The translations under genes were made by a program, and so were the position numbers. Below the pieces are notes generated by a model. That model ran no database searches, was not told the origin of the DNA, and saw nothing but the letters and a program-made list of their open reading frames with translations. A stretch of 44,600 nucleotides of DNA from Laspinema palackyanum D2c (GTDB lineage: Bacteria; Cyanobacteriota; Cyanobacteriia; Cyanobacteriales; Laspinemataceae): positions 10,149-54,748 of the forward strand of contig NZ_JAMXFD010000035.1 of NCBI RefSeq assembly GCF_025370875.1, in the 5' to 3' direction. Position 1 is the first letter of the stretch, and every line of letters starts with the position of its first letter. Below are positions 35,462 through 44,600 of the stretch, in pieces.

Positions 35462-37177
35462 ATGGCTGAATCCTCTTTCCCGAAAGCGGGCCGTAGCGGT
35501 ACTACAGGGGTCAAGCTGACCATGACCGGAGTCGGAGGCAATCTCGCCTGGGCTTCCCTGGTGACCATGACCCTTATGTTTGGCATGGTCTTCGTCTTGT
35601 GTTTAGGCGTTTCGTTGATTCTTAACAGTGAGAATCCAGGGATGGGCTTAGGAATCGCGATCGCCGCTACCCTCGTCTTTAATATCGTCGCCTTTTTCCT
35701 CTCCCCTTGGATTATGGACTTAACCCAGCGGTGGCTATATGGGACTCGCTGGATCGACCTCACCGAACTTGATCGCAAGAGTCCCGAGTCTGCCGCAATT
35801 ATCCGCCAGATTTGTGCTGACAACAAGCTAAAACAACCGCGTTTGGGGATTATCGATGACCAAAACCCTACCGCCTTTACTTATGGATCTCTCCCCAATA
35901 GCGCCCGTTTAGTCGTCAGCGAGGGACTCTTTACCTATCTCGATGATGATGAAGCGGCCACCGTCTACGCCCACGAACTGGGCCATATCGTCCATTGGGA
36001 CTTTGCGGTGATGACGATCGCCTCCACCCTGGTGCAAATTACCTATTTAATTTATGTGTTTGCCCGTCGGATGGGACGTGGGGGGGAAAAAGCCAAAGAT
36101 ATTGCGGCGCAAGTGGCGATGGTGGCCTATATCTTTTATATAGTGGGAACCTATTTGCTGCTGTACCTCTCGCGAACTCGGGAATATTTTGCCGATCGCT
36201 TTGCTGCCGAATCCACCGGCAACCCCAACGCCCTCTCGCGGGCACTGGTTAAAATTGCTTACGGGTTAGTCGAGGAAGGGCAAAAAGCCACAGAACCCAG
36301 CCGCTTAGTGGAAGGAACTCGGGCATTAGGCATCTACGACCATAAAGCCGCCACCTCAACAGGCACCACCTACCGGATTTCCAGCAAACCGGACCAAATT
36401 GGCCGAGTGTTTCTCTGGGATATGTTTAATCCCTGGGGATGGTGGATGGAGTTGAACTCCACTCACCCCTTAACCGGCAAACGGGTTCGCGCCTTAAGTA
36501 CCTACGCCGAACAGTTGGGACTAGATATCGAGTTCGATATGGGTCGGATTATGGGAGAAGGCAAGACTCTGAGTAAGAGTAAATTATACGGCAGTTTTGT
36601 GGGGGATTTATTCCTCTATACTGCCCCCATAATTGGATTGTTTGCAGGGGCGATCGCCTGGTTAGTCTTACCCCTACCTGGAGGAGACTTTGCGCCTCTC
36701 GCCTATCCATTACTGGGCTTAGGAATCGGCCTTTTGGTGAAAACCTTTGTCATGTTTCCCAACTTCGATCGCGCCCCAGAAACCGATATTCTCACCTTAA
36801 TGGCGGACCCCTACGCCAGTCCCTTACGGGGTAAACCGGCTAAACTCAAAGGCGAACTAATTGGGCGGGGAGATGCTGGATATGCCTTCGGGTCGGATTT
36901 GAAACTCCAAGACCCCAGTGGGTTACTATTTCTCCGCTATGCCTCCCGGTTGGGTCCGATTGGCAATTTCCTGTTTGGCATGAAGAAGGTGAACAGCCTG
37001 ATTGGAATGCAAGTTCATTCCTTGGGTTGGTTCCGACGGGGAGTGGCCCCCTGGATGGATTTGATCCAGTTAGAAACTCAGAATGAGACCCAGGTGAATA
37101 GTTATCATCGCTTCTGGTCCTTTTTAATGAGTGGCGGGATGATCATCGGCGGAATCGTTTTACTGTTTATCATTTAA
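35462..37177 (+). CDS. M48 family membrane zinc metalloprotease
   Basis: An HtpX/Ste24-like membrane protease of 571 residues. Two hydrophobic helices (about residues 30-80) precede the catalytic domain with the zinc motif HELGH (His171, Glu172, His175) and the third ligand Glu241 in REYFADRFAAE. Further helices lie at about 190-240 and 385-440, then a soluble beta-rich domain (about 460-540) and a final C-terminal helix ending in LLFII. HtpX-type enzymes degrade damaged membrane proteins; the C-terminal soluble domain is an addition seen in cyanobacterial forms and of unknown use. The ATG at 35462 has GGAGAG upstream; the in-frame start at 35393 is less likely. Confidence 0.93.
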   Translation: MAESSFPKAGRSGTTGVKLTMTGVGGNLAWASLVTMTLMFGMVFVLCLGVSLILNSENPGMGLGIAIAATLVFNIVAFFLSPWIMDLTQRWLYGTRWIDLTELDRKSPESAAIIRQICADNKLKQPRLGIIDDQNPTAFTYGSLPNSARLVVSEGLFTYLDDDEAATVYAHELGHIVHWDFAVMTIASTLVQITYLIYVFARRMGRGGEKAKDIAAQVAMVAYIFYIVGTYLLLYLSRTREYFADRFAAESTGNPNALSRALVKIAYGLVEEGQKATEPSRLVEGTRALGIYDHKAATSTGTTYRISSKPDQIGRVFLWDMFNPWGWWMELNSTHPLTGKRVRALSTYAEQLGLDIEFDMGRIMGEGKTLSKSKLYGSFVGDLFLYTAPIIGLFAGAIAWLVLPLPGGDFAPLAYPLLGLGIGLLVKTFVMFPNFDRAPETDILTLMADPYASPLRGKPAKLKGELIGRGDAGYAFGSDLKLQDPSGLLFLRYASRLGPIGNFLFGMKKVNSLIGMQVHSLGWFRRGVAPWMDLIQLETQNETQVNSYHRFWSFLMSGGMIIGGIVLLFII

Positions 37178-37216
37178 TCTGACTAGACTTGGGATTAGCT
37201 ACAGTCTAAAGTTTGT

Positions 37217-37238
37217 AGAGACGCGACGTCGCGTCTCT
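37217..37238. repeat. 22-bp perfect palindrome between the M48 and CysQ genes
   Basis: AGAGACGCGAC and its exact complement, 40 bp after the protease stop, followed by a T-rich stretch. It may act as a terminator; the sequence is of the dispersed-repeat type common in cyanobacteria. Confidence 0.8.
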
Positions 37239-37259
37239 ATTTGTTTGAAGAGGTTTAAG

Positions 37260-38216
37260 ATGTCATACGAACGGGAAAAACAAGTTGCCATTGATGCGGC
37301 GATCGCGGCTGCTAAACTCTGCCAAGCAGTCCGCCGGGAAATTCCGGTGGCGATGGAAAAAATTGATAAAAGCCCCGTCACGGTGGCAGATTACGGGTCT
37401 CAGGCATTGATTTGCAAAGCATTAAATGCAGCATTTCCCGCAGATGCGATCGTGGGGGAAGAAGATGCGACGGATCTGCGAAGCAATGCCGAACAATTGC
37501 AAAAAGTGACCCATCATGTTCAGTCCCTGGTCCCAGATGCCACACCGGAACAGGTTGCGGATTGGATTGATTGCGGGAATGGGGAAGTCGGGGGAAGATT
37601 TTGGACCCTAGACCCGATTGATGGGACTAAAGGATTTTTGAGACAGGATCAATATGCCGTGGCGATCGCCTTAATTGAAGACAACGAGGTGAAAGTCGGC
37701 GTCATGGCTTGTCCCGCCCTCAAGTTAGAATCGGGAGAAGAAGGGGCCTTGTTTGTCGCCGTCCGGGGAGAAGGGGCGACAATGCAGGCAATCTCCGGAG
37801 GAACCGTGCGATCGCTGCGAGTGGTTGCCGCTGATGATGTGGAAAATCTGCGGTTTGTAGAAAGCGTAGAAGCCAGTCACGGCGACCAATCCAGGCAAAA
37901 TGCCGTCGCCAAAGCCGTCGGATTCACCGCCGAATCCCTGCGAATGGATTCCCAAGCCAAATATGGAATTGTCGCATCAGGACAAGCCGCATTATATATG
38001 CGTTTACCCTCGCCTAAAACCCCAGACTACCGAGAGAATATCTGGGACCACGCAGCCGGGGCGATCGTTGTCGAAGAAGCTGGAGGGCGTGTTACCGATA
38101 TGCATGGCAATTCTTTACCCTTTGGCTTATGTAAAAAAATGGTCAACAATCAAGGCATTGTTGTTAGCAATAGCACCATCCACGACACAGTTCTAAAAGC
38201 CTTACAAGACTCATAA
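37260..38216 (+). CDS. 3'(2'),5'-bisphosphate nucleotidase / inositol monophosphatase-family phosphatase (CysQ/HAL2-like)
   Basis: Mg-dependent, lithium-sensitive phosphatase family; probably turns PAP into AMP to relieve sulfate-assimilation inhibition, though inositol-phosphate substrates cannot be excluded. The 318-residue protein carries the three metal-site motifs: GEED (after ADAIV), DPIDGTKGF, and WDHAAGAIVVEEAGG near the C-terminus. SPVTVADYGSQALI is typical of the HAL2 branch, and the length agrees with that branch rather than with short CysQ. The start at 37260 follows GAAGAGG; the TTG at 37245 is less likely. A cluster of 75-bp repeats follows the gene. Confidence 0.92.
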   Translation: MSYEREKQVAIDAAIAAAKLCQAVRREIPVAMEKIDKSPVTVADYGSQALICKALNAAFPADAIVGEEDATDLRSNAEQLQKVTHHVQSLVPDATPEQVADWIDCGNGEVGGRFWTLDPIDGTKGFLRQDQYAVAIALIEDNEVKVGVMACPALKLESGEEGALFVAVRGEGATMQAISGGTVRSLRVVAADDVENLRFVESVEASHGDQSRQNAVAKAVGFTAESLRMDSQAKYGIVASGQAALYMRLPSPKTPDYRENIWDHAAGAIVVEEAGGRVTDMHGNSLPFGLCKKMVNNQGIVVSNSTIHDTVLKALQDS

Positions 38217-38243
38217 GTAGCGGCAACCTCAGTTGCGACAACC

Positions 38244-38473
38244 GCAGGGGGTTTAAACCCCCTGCTAATAGCTAAAGTCGGTTAAAAACCGACTAAAAGC
38301 CTTCTGGGTGATGGTTTGAGCTTCCCGACGATGGCCGTTCAATCTATAGTTTTCAGTCGGATTTATCCGACTTTAGCTATTAGGCGGGGGTTTGAACCCC
38401 CGACGATGGCCGTTCAATCTATAGTTTGCAGTCGGATTTATCCGACTTTAGCTATTAGGCGGGGGTTTGAACC
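38244..38473. repeat. Cluster of 75-bp tandem repeats with inverted half-unit
   Basis: Two direct copies, 38324-38398 and 38399-38473 (period exactly 75 bp, almost identical), each contain hairpin AGTCGGAT-TT-ATCCGACT, the word TTTAGCTATTAG, and GGGGGTTTGAACCCCC. To the left, the same parts appear in opposite order and strand: the palindrome at 38244-38265 (GCAGGGGGTTT and complement) and AGTCGGTT-AAA-AACCGACT (38276-38294). The cluster fills the space between two convergent genes. Confidence 0.92.
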
Positions 38474-38487
38474 CCCGACGGTTGTCG

Positions 38488-40083
38488 CTACACTGTAGCC
38501 CCTTGTTTCAGCGCAACCGCCCCGCGAATTCTTTCCAACACAAAGGATTTATCTAAATACGAGAGTAAATTCCCCGCTTTCGGACCACGGGATTTACCCA
38601 TAAAGGATAAATAAAGCGCCGGAAACGCATTCCCCGGCTTCATCTCCAACCCTTTACTCGTCGAGAAGATAATCGTTTGTAAGGTTTCCCCATCCCAACT
38701 CTCTGCCGCTTCTAAATTCTTGGCTAACTCACCCAAATAAGTCACCTGTTCCTCAGTTAACTCTTGAACTTGTTGGGGAATGCTGTCAAAATAAAGCACC
38801 AGCTTTTCTTCTTCATCGGCATAATCATCCAGCCACTTTTGTGCTGACTCAATCCGCTGATGGAGAACTTCCCAATCTGCCTCGCTTAACGGTTGTTCGC
38901 AGCGTTTTTGGATTTCTTCCTTAATATCCAAATGAGGCACTTGCAGCAGGGAAATTAAGGTACTGAAATCAAAGGGTTGATAGGTTTTGACTTCATCGGT
39001 GAGTTGGGAATAAAACAGGGGTTGTAGTTCTTTATCCTGTTTGGGGTCTTCTCCACTTTCCGAGGTAACTCCTTGATATTTCTCGATTAAGGTGTCGTAA
39101 TCCCGGAACAATCGGGTGGTGGTTTCATAATTTGGGGCGAAATTAATCACCGATTTGGGTTGGGTTCGCAGCATCAAGAAACGCAGCAGTTCCGGTGGCA
39201 GCAATTCGGCGATTTCTTTGGCAGCGGAACCGACTCCTTTGGAGGAACTCATTTTGGTCCCATTGACTAAAATAAACTCGTAGGGAGAATGGAAGGGGGG
39301 TTGTTTCTGGAGAACTTTGCGACAAATTGCGTTAGCAACATCGCGAGAACCGCCTTTTTGAGAATGGTCTTTTCCGGCGAGTTCGATGGTAACTCCTACG
39401 AGTTGCCATTTGGCAACCCATTCCACTTTCCAGGGGAGTTTACCGTTGCCGTCAAAGGGGGAAACCCAGCCGGAATGTCCGCATCCGTTGACATAGTTGG
39501 TGGCGTTAGGTTCGCAGGTGTAAAAGACTTCTTTGCCGTTGTAATCGGTGACAACCGTGGTGGCAATTTTTCCGCAGTTTTCGCAGATGACTTGGAAGGG
39601 ATACCAGTTACTGGGGCGATCGGCTTTACTGACTTCTTTATAGGCTTCCCGAACCAGATGGGAATTTTGTAAGAAGGTATCAATGTAGGGGTTGAGTTGT
39701 CCGGTTCGATACAAGTCTCGCAGGTAATAAATCTCCGGTTTTACCCCTAAGTAATCAAAGACTTCTAGGAATTCCCCCATGAAATATTTGGCGTAATCTG
39801 TCGCATTATCATCAGGCGAGGGGACGTTACACAGAGGTTGACCCAAATAGGGAGCAAATTTTTCGCGATCGAGATAGCTAGGAACGGTATCAAGGGCGTC
39901 ATAATCATCAACGCCATACATAAATTTTACGGGCTTACCGGCGTGTTTCAAGGCGCGATAAATGACATCATGGATGATCACACCCCGCAAGGAACCCACA
40001 TGAACTCGACCCGAAGGGGTTTTTGAATCATTAACGATTTGTTCGCCTTGTGCACTTTCCGCAATTTTGTCAGCCCAAAACAT
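38488..40083 (-). CDS. lysS: Lysyl-tRNA synthetase, class I
   Basis: Charges tRNA-Lys with lysine using the class I (Rossmann) fold, unrelated to the class II enzyme found in most bacteria. The 531-residue protein has the HIGH-type motif HVGS (His28-Ser31) in PSGRVHVGSLRG, the KMSKS-type motif KMSSS (about residue 277), a zinc-binding part with CENCG and later CGHSG, and a C-terminal helical anticodon-binding domain (about 350-531). Length and motifs are typical of archaeal/spirochaete-type LysRS-I. It stands alone between repeat DNA and the second pst operon, consistent with acquisition by transfer, but base composition looks like its neighbours. Confidence 0.95.
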   Translation of the reverse strand: MFWADKIAESAQGEQIVNDSKTPSGRVHVGSLRGVIIHDVIYRALKHAGKPVKFMYGVDDYDALDTVPSYLDREKFAPYLGQPLCNVPSPDDNATDYAKYFMGEFLEVFDYLGVKPEIYYLRDLYRTGQLNPYIDTFLQNSHLVREAYKEVSKADRPSNWYPFQVICENCGKIATTVVTDYNGKEVFYTCEPNATNYVNGCGHSGWVSPFDGNGKLPWKVEWVAKWQLVGVTIELAGKDHSQKGGSRDVANAICRKVLQKQPPFHSPYEFILVNGTKMSSSKGVGSAAKEIAELLPPELLRFLMLRTQPKSVINFAPNYETTTRLFRDYDTLIEKYQGVTSESGEDPKQDKELQPLFYSQLTDEVKTYQPFDFSTLISLLQVPHLDIKEEIQKRCEQPLSEADWEVLHQRIESAQKWLDDYADEEEKLVLYFDSIPQQVQELTEEQVTYLGELAKNLEAAESWDGETLQTIIFSTSKGLEMKPGNAFPALYLSFMGKSRGPKAGNLLSYLDKSFVLERIRGAVALKQGATV

Positions 40084-40285
40084 AGCTCAAATTACAATAT
40101 GAAAACCTTTCTAGTCTAGCATGAATGCACTCTAGGAAAAGAAAATTTTTTGGGGGTGTGGTTGTCGGGGTGAAATTTAGAGGCGATCGCCGAGTCAAAT
40201 GCCTTCCCCTTCAGGATTCCTCGTACAAGGACCAGAAACCGGCTTTCTCTCCCACCGAACCCTGGCAACTGCCCTAAATTTGGTC

Positions 40286-40302
40286 AAGAAACCCGGTTTC
40301 TT
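40286..40302. repeat. Short palindromic repeat after the second pst operon
   Basis: AAGAAACC-C-GGTTTCTT, 25 bp past the stop of pstB, with a degenerate copy (AGAAACCGGCTTTCT) at 40234-40248. It may function as the operon terminator; the T run on the minus strand is short. Confidence 0.6.
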
Positions 40303-40326
40303 ATTCGGACTTAGCGGGGACCTGGA

Positions 40327-41127
40327 CTAAAACCTGCGACTGACATATTCCTGAGTCGCCTGCTGTTTAGGATGGTGAAAAATGACTTCGGTTTTATCGT
40401 ATTCCGATAAGTAGCCGATTTTTTCCCCGGTTGCCGTGGTTTTAATATTAAAAAAAGCGGTTAAATCTGAGATGCGGGAGGCTTGCTGCATATTATGAGT
40501 CACCACAACAATGGTATAAGAATGCTTCAGTTCATACAGCAGTTCATCAATACGGGCGGTGGAAATTGGATCGAGGGCCGAACAGGGTTCATCCATCAAA
40601 ATAATATCCGGTTTGAGGGCTAAGGTTCGGGCAATGCACAAGCGTTGTTGTTGCCCTCCAGATAAGGTTAATGCACTGCGATACAGGTTATTTTTGACTT
40701 CATCCCATAAAAAGACTTGCCGCAGGGAATACTCGACACATTCATCGATATCACCTTGATAGCCGTTAATTCGCAATCCCAATGCGATGTTGTCATAGAT
40801 TGATTTGGGAAAGGGATTGGGTTTTTGAAACACCATTCCGACTTGCCTGCGGAGTTCTACGGGGTTCAACTTGGAGACGTCGCGATCGCCCATGTAAATA
40901 TTTCCCACTCTCCTAAAATTAGGGGAAAGTTCAGTGAGACGATTAAAACATCGGATCAGAGTCGTTTTACCGCAACCGGATGGGCCAATAATTGCCGTTA
41001 TTTTATGGGCATAAATTTGGAGGTTGATATTTTCGAGGATTTGGCTTTTGTCAAAAAATACGGATAAATTTTGAATGGTCAAAATCGAGGAGAGATTGGG
41101 ATATAAATAGTCAGATGTAAAATTCAT
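40327..41127 (-). CDS. pstB: Phosphate ABC transporter ATP-binding protein PstB (second copy)
   Basis: Second PstB ATPase in the window, 266 residues: Walker [10 protein letters not shown] (residues 48-56), [16 protein letters not shown], signature [16 protein letters not shown] and Walker [12 protein letters not shown], with [11 protein letters not shown]. It is the last gene of the minus-strand operon sphX - pstCA fusion - pstB, starting 54 bp after the fused permease gene. It shares motifs with the copy at 30564 but differs clearly in its N-terminal part, so the two are not a recent duplication. Confidence 0.97.
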   Translation of the reverse strand: MNFTSDYLYPNLSSILTIQNLSVFFDKSQILENINLQIYAHKITAIIGPSGCGKTTLIRCFNRLTELSPNFRRVGNIYMGDRDVSKLNPVELRRQVGMVFQKPNPFPKSIYDNIALGLRINGYQGDIDECVEYSLRQVFLWDEVKNNLYRSALTLSGGQQQRLCIARTLALKPDIILMDEPCSALDPISTARIDELLYELKHSYTIVVVTHNMQQASRISDLTAFFNIKTTATGEKIGYLSEYDKTEVIFHHPKQQATQEYVSRRF

Positions 41128-41181
41128 AGGCTTAACTAGAGTTGGGGCACAGAGGGGAAAGACAGGAGAGGGTAAAGCGGG

Positions 41182-43110
41182 TTAAATTTTGCACTTTTCT
41201 CGAATCAAAACCCCGCAAATGTTGAGAATTAATAAAATGCTGACTAAGACCAAAATAGCGGCAGCCGCATTGTTATGAAAAGCGGTTTGAGGCCGCAAAA
41301 TCCAGTTAAAAATTTGAAAGGGTAAGGCGGTAAATCGGCTATAAATTCCCTCCCAGGACAAGGGGGGTGCAAAGGAAACAAAGGATAATGCGCCCACGGC
41401 AATTAAAGGGGCGGTTTCACCGATCGCCCGAGTTAAGGCTAAAAGTGCGCCGGTTAAGGTGGCGGGAAAGGCTGCCGGTAAGACGATATGCCACAACACC
41501 TGAGCACGAGTCATACCCATAGCATAACCGGCTTGGTGTAAACCGTCCGGAATACTCCGTAAAGCAGACCGCGTGGTAACAATAAACATGGGTAAAATAA
41601 TCACCGTGAGGGTGAGGGCGGCAGAGAGTAAACTCGGTCCACCAGTCACCGGGGCGAGGAGGCGCACAAATAATTCTAGCCCTAATAACCCATAGAGAAT
41701 TGAGGGGACAGCGGTTAGGTTTGCAATATTAATTTCTAAAAACTGATTCAAGACTGTATTGGCACAATATTCTTCCAAATAAATGGCGGTTCCTAGGCCA
41801 ATGGGTAAGGCAAAGAAGGCGGTTAATCCTAATAGCCATAAACTGCCCATGAGGGCGGGATAAATTCCCGCTTCTTGAGGGTTGCGGGAGGGAAAACTGG
41901 TGAGAAATTGCCAAGTTAAAAGGGGCAAACCTCGCCGAGAGGCATCCAGGAGTAAAAGGGCGACGATGCCTAGGGTGATGGGGATGGCGATCGCACTCAA
42001 AACACTAAAACAGCGGTCCAACACTTGACGACGGATCAAGGGGGTTTTAAACTCAGCAGTTGAACGGGTTTGTCCGCCCCCAAATCTCGAATTACTCCGG
42101 GGCAATTCTTCATCATAGAGGGGGTAAAATTTAGACCCTTCCTCGGCGGGTACAGTCGGAACGATCGCCTGCGTCATGGCAGATTGATGGCGACGCACTA
42201 ACCAATACCCCAAGCTATTCAATCCCAGGGTAATTAAAAATAACACCATCCCCACGGTAAAAATCGTTTGAAAGGCTAAGGAATTAAAAGCAACGGTTCC
42301 TAAACTCACCTGAATAATAAAAGCGGTCATTGTCGCCACTGGAACCAAAGGATTGAGGGTGAGTTGAGGATTTTGTCCTGCTGCGATCGCCGAAATCATC
42401 GTTTCTCCCAACGCCCGAGAAGCCGCCAACATACAGGAGGCAATAATGCCCGGAAAAGCCATCGGTAAAACAATTTGAGTCAGCACTTCTTCCTTCGTCA
42501 ACCCCAAGGTATAACCCGCCTCTCTCAGGGAGTGGGGAACACTTTTAATGGCATCTTCACTCAAAGAAGAAATAATCGGTACGATCGCCACTCCGGTGAC
42601 TAACCCTGCACTTAAAGCATTAAATCTCGCCAGTCCAGGAATCAACTCCTGCAAGAGGGGAGTCACCACCAATAAAGCAAAATAGCCATAAACCACCGTC
42701 GGAATTCCCGATAATGCTTCCAACAGCGGTTTAACCGTTAACCGCAGGCGATCGCTGGCATATTCCGCTAAATAAATCGCAATTAACAATCCAATCGGGA
42801 TCGCAAACAAACTGGCAATTCCCGTCACCATCAGGGTAGCACTGGCTAGGACTAAAATGCCGAAATTTTGACTGGGAAATAGTGGCGTCCACCGGGTATC
42901 GCTGAGAAAATTCCACAGGGGAACGGTTTGAAAAAATAAAACCGTTTCATAGAGAAAGACAGCGGCGATCGCCACAGAAATTGAAATCGGAATCCCCGCA
43001 ATCAGGGCCAAAGTTAGCTGTAAACACCGTTCTACCCAGGTGAGTCGTCCTAGGTTTCGCTGCCAAGACTCTCCCTCCGGGAGTCGGGGTGGGAAGGGAT
43101 GAAACTCCAT
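41182..43110 (-). CDS. Fused phosphate permease PstC-PstA
   Basis: A single uninterrupted 642-residue protein containing both channel subunits of a phosphate importer. The N-terminal half (about residues 25-315) is PstC-like: six membrane helices, LLEALSGIPTVVYGYFA, and EAA loop LREAGYTLGLTKEEV with ASRALGETMISAIAAG. A polar linker (about 315-360) leads to a PstA-like half (about 365-640) with LTAVPSILYGLLG, TRSALRSIPDGLHQAGYAMGMT and LTRAIGETAPLIAVGAL. One gene thus replaces two and fixes 1:1 stoichiometry. No frameshift or stop is seen at the junction. It stands between sphX (103 bp upstream) and pstB (54 bp downstream). Confidence 0.95.
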   Translation of the reverse strand: MEFHPFPPRLPEGESWQRNLGRLTWVERCLQLTLALIAGIPISISVAIAAVFLYETVLFFQTVPLWNFLSDTRWTPLFPSQNFGILVLASATLMVTGIASLFAIPIGLLIAIYLAEYASDRLRLTVKPLLEALSGIPTVVYGYFALLVVTPLLQELIPGLARFNALSAGLVTGVAIVPIISSLSEDAIKSVPHSLREAGYTLGLTKEEVLTQIVLPMAFPGIIASCMLAASRALGETMISAIAAGQNPQLTLNPLVPVATMTAFIIQVSLGTVAFNSLAFQTIFTVGMVLFLITLGLNSLGYWLVRRHQSAMTQAIVPTVPAEEGSKFYPLYDEELPRSNSRFGGGQTRSTAEFKTPLIRRQVLDRCFSVLSAIAIPITLGIVALLLLDASRRGLPLLTWQFLTSFPSRNPQEAGIYPALMGSLWLLGLTAFFALPIGLGTAIYLEEYCANTVLNQFLEINIANLTAVPSILYGLLGLELFVRLLAPVTGGPSLLSAALTLTVIILPMFIVTTRSALRSIPDGLHQAGYAMGMTRAQVLWHIVLPAAFPATLTGALLALTRAIGETAPLIAVGALSFVSFAPPLSWEGIYSRFTALPFQIFNWILRPQTAFHNNAAAAILVLVSILLILNICGVLIREKCKI

Positions 43111-43213
43111 AACATACCTGATTTATCGAATTAAGATGCGATCGCCCAATCGCTGAGGATATTCCTGGGGTTTTACCCCCTATCCATTGCGGTTAATTCT
43201 AGCTAACTTTTCT

Positions 43214-44254
43214 TCAATTTTCCAGGTTCAGCGCATCATACAGGCTGATATTCCAGGTTGAACCCGACTTAAAAACTGACCCAACTTGACGCTTTTGATA
43301 ACGAGTTCTAACGACCCTCATCACCGATTCAGGTAGGGGAACATACCCCACATCTGCGATTAAATATTGATAGTCGGGATTCAGATGAAATTCCACAAAC
43401 GCTTTCACATCCGGGCGGTCCGCCTGGGATTTGTTAATGTAGATAAATTCCGGACGAGAAAAAGGTTTATAGCTACTATCAGCAATCGTTTCCGGACTCG
43501 GGGCAATACAACCGTCACCGGAATCAATTTCCACTACTTTTAACTTATTTTGATTTTCCTGATAGTAAGCATAGCCAAAAAAGCCGAGAGCATCCGCATC
43601 CCCCGCTACACCTTGAACCAGGATATTATCATCTTCACTGGCAGTATAATCCCCGCGACTTTGTTGTTCTTGCCCCACCAAAGCAGCGGTAAAATAGTCG
43701 TGAGTCCCTGAATCCGTACCCGGACCAAACAACCGCAGCGGACGCTCGGGAAACGTCGAACGAATTTGGTTCCATGTGACAATTTTTCCTTCAGCGGCGG
43801 GTTCCCAAATCCGCTTAAGTTCTTCTACAGTTAGACATTGAACAAAGCTATTGGCAGGATTCACCACCACAGAAATCCCATCAAAGGCGATGGGAATTTC
43901 CAGGTACTCAATGGCATTTTTTTCGCATAATTCTCGTTCGGTTGCATCAATCGCCCGAGAGGCATTAGAAATATCGGTCTCTCCCTGACAAAATTTCTTA
44001 AACCCGCCGCCCGAACCGGAGATCCCAATCGTAACTCTCACCCCCGGATTTGCTTTCATAAATTCTTCGGCCATTGCCTCTGAGATGGGAAAAACCGTGC
44101 TGGAACCATCCACGCTCAAATGATTGATATCACCCCGTCCCCCTCGGTTATGGGCTGATGTTCCTGTCCCCCGACAAGCGCTAAGGGCAAGGGCAATCAG
44201 GAGGGTTAGGACTGCCGATTTCCTCAGAAATTTACCTGAGAATTGATGGCTCAT
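43214..44254 (-). CDS. sphX: SphX-type phosphate-binding lipoprotein (second copy)
   Basis: Periplasmic phosphate-binding protein of 346 residues that probably serves the fused PstCA permease and PstB encoded just downstream. It has a clean lipobox LALSAC (Cys27), a short polar linker, and the ligand-binding segments [28 protein letters not shown] and [17 protein letters not shown]. It is clearly the same branch as the protein at 23941-24969 (same length, same motifs, same C-terminal layout) and differs from the classical PstS at 27021. It opens the second pst operon; a candidate two-unit Pho box lies about 225 bp upstream. Confidence 0.95.
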   Translation of the reverse strand: MSHQFSGKFLRKSAVLTLLIALALSACRGTGTSAHNRGGRGDINHLSVDGSSTVFPISEAMAEEFMKANPGVRVTIGISGSGGGFKKFCQGETDISNASRAIDATERELCEKNAIEYLEIPIAFDGISVVVNPANSFVQCLTVEELKRIWEPAAEGKIVTWNQIRSTFPERPLRLFGPGTDSGTHDYFTAALVGQEQQSRGDYTASEDDNILVQGVAGDADALGFFGYAYYQENQNKLKVVEIDSGDGCIAPSPETIADSSYKPFSRPEFIYINKSQADRPDVKAFVEFHLNPDYQYLIADVGYVPLPESVMRVVRTRYQKRQVGSVFKSGSTWNISLYDALNLEN

Positions 44255-44600
44255 AAGGTTTTTGTTTAAAGGGTAGGTTTTACCATAAAAATCTCGGTTT
44301 ATGCTCTGGGTTATTTAATTTCATCCATTGGCTCTATTGAATTTATCATTTTTTTAATTAAAGACCACAGAGATTTTCTTTAATTATGGGTCATTTTAGG
44401 AATTTGATACTTTTTAAAATGGTAATATAAAATTTGTTGATTTTTTTTATATTTTAAGTTAAAATTGAGAAAACCTTCGGTAAAGAAGAGGTAAAGAAGT
44501 TAGACCGATGGGAAAGGAGTTTTGGTTCTCCCGTACTGGGTATGCTAAAACTTAAGTAAACATCCAATTTAATAGGCTTCTCAACCTAAAGTTTTCAAAC
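44255..44600 (-). promoter_or_regulatory. AT-rich upstream region of sphX with candidate Pho box
   Basis: No gene is visible. On the minus strand two 8-bp units CTTTACCT (44489-44496) and CTTTACCG (44478-44485) are separated by three bases, the spacing of a cyanobacterial Pho box. A weaker pair, TAAAACCT-ACC-CTTTAAAC, lies at about 44269-44287, close to the start codon. The rest is AT-rich promoter-like sequence. Confidence 0.45.

Noticed and set aside
38316-38498. 60-codon open frame in the repeat cluster
   Set aside because: It consists only of the 75-bp repeat read through twice, with no ribosome-binding site.

Overview
The window comes from a cyanobacterium. It encodes cytochrome c6 (petJ), cytochrome c-550 (psbV) with a PsbV2 paralogue, the photosystem I assembly factor Ycf3, accD, gatC and a two-domain MazG, and the octamer GCGATCGC (HIP1) recurs throughout, inside and between genes. 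The many interspersed palindromic repeats and the TPR-CHAT and Hsp70-protease fusions fit a large-genome filamentous, non-heterocystous (Oscillatoria-like) lineage. That placement is an inference and was not tested by any search.

Layout. 1-7.8 kb: the 3' part of a TPR-CHAT caspase-like protease gene with almost identical 120-bp repeats, a small membrane protein, and, convergent to these, a 1592-residue protein joining helical repeats, a complete Hsp70 ATPase/substrate-binding unit and a C-terminal trypsin-like protease with an apparently intact triad. 8.3-14.7 kb: a methyltransferase, a rhomboid protease, petJ, a CBS-GGDEF diguanylate cyclase, psbV2, psbV and a small unknown. 14.9-23.2 kb: housekeeping genes (accD, ycf3, gatC, prepilin peptidase, radC flanked by two tRNA-Val genes, mazG) and conserved unknowns.

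23.2-31.4 kb holds the most coherent system: arsR, a SphX-type phosphate-binding protein, an Acr3 arsenite exporter and a glutathione/glutaredoxin-type ArsC, then a classical pstS-pstC-pstA-pstB transporter. Perfect ATCAA-N6-TTGAT ArsR-type operators lie in front of sphX and acr3, while a three-repeat Pho box lies in front of pstS. Arsenic sensing and phosphate-starvation control therefore appear interleaved. The likely logic is that arsenate, a phosphate mimic, is reduced and expelled while a dedicated binding protein is induced to capture phosphate. A second phosphate uptake operon (sphX, a fused pstC-pstA gene, pstB) lies on the minus strand at 40.3-44.3 kb with its own candidate Pho box.

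31.8-40.1 kb: a patatin-like phospholipase, a small membrane-anchored unknown, proA, an M48 metalloprotease, a CysQ-like phosphatase, a cluster of 75-bp repeats and a class I (archaeal-type) lysyl-tRNA synthetase. Intergenic palindromes (many of them REP-like) occur at nearly every convergent or operon-end boundary. No insertion sequence, CRISPR array, rRNA or phage gene was seen.
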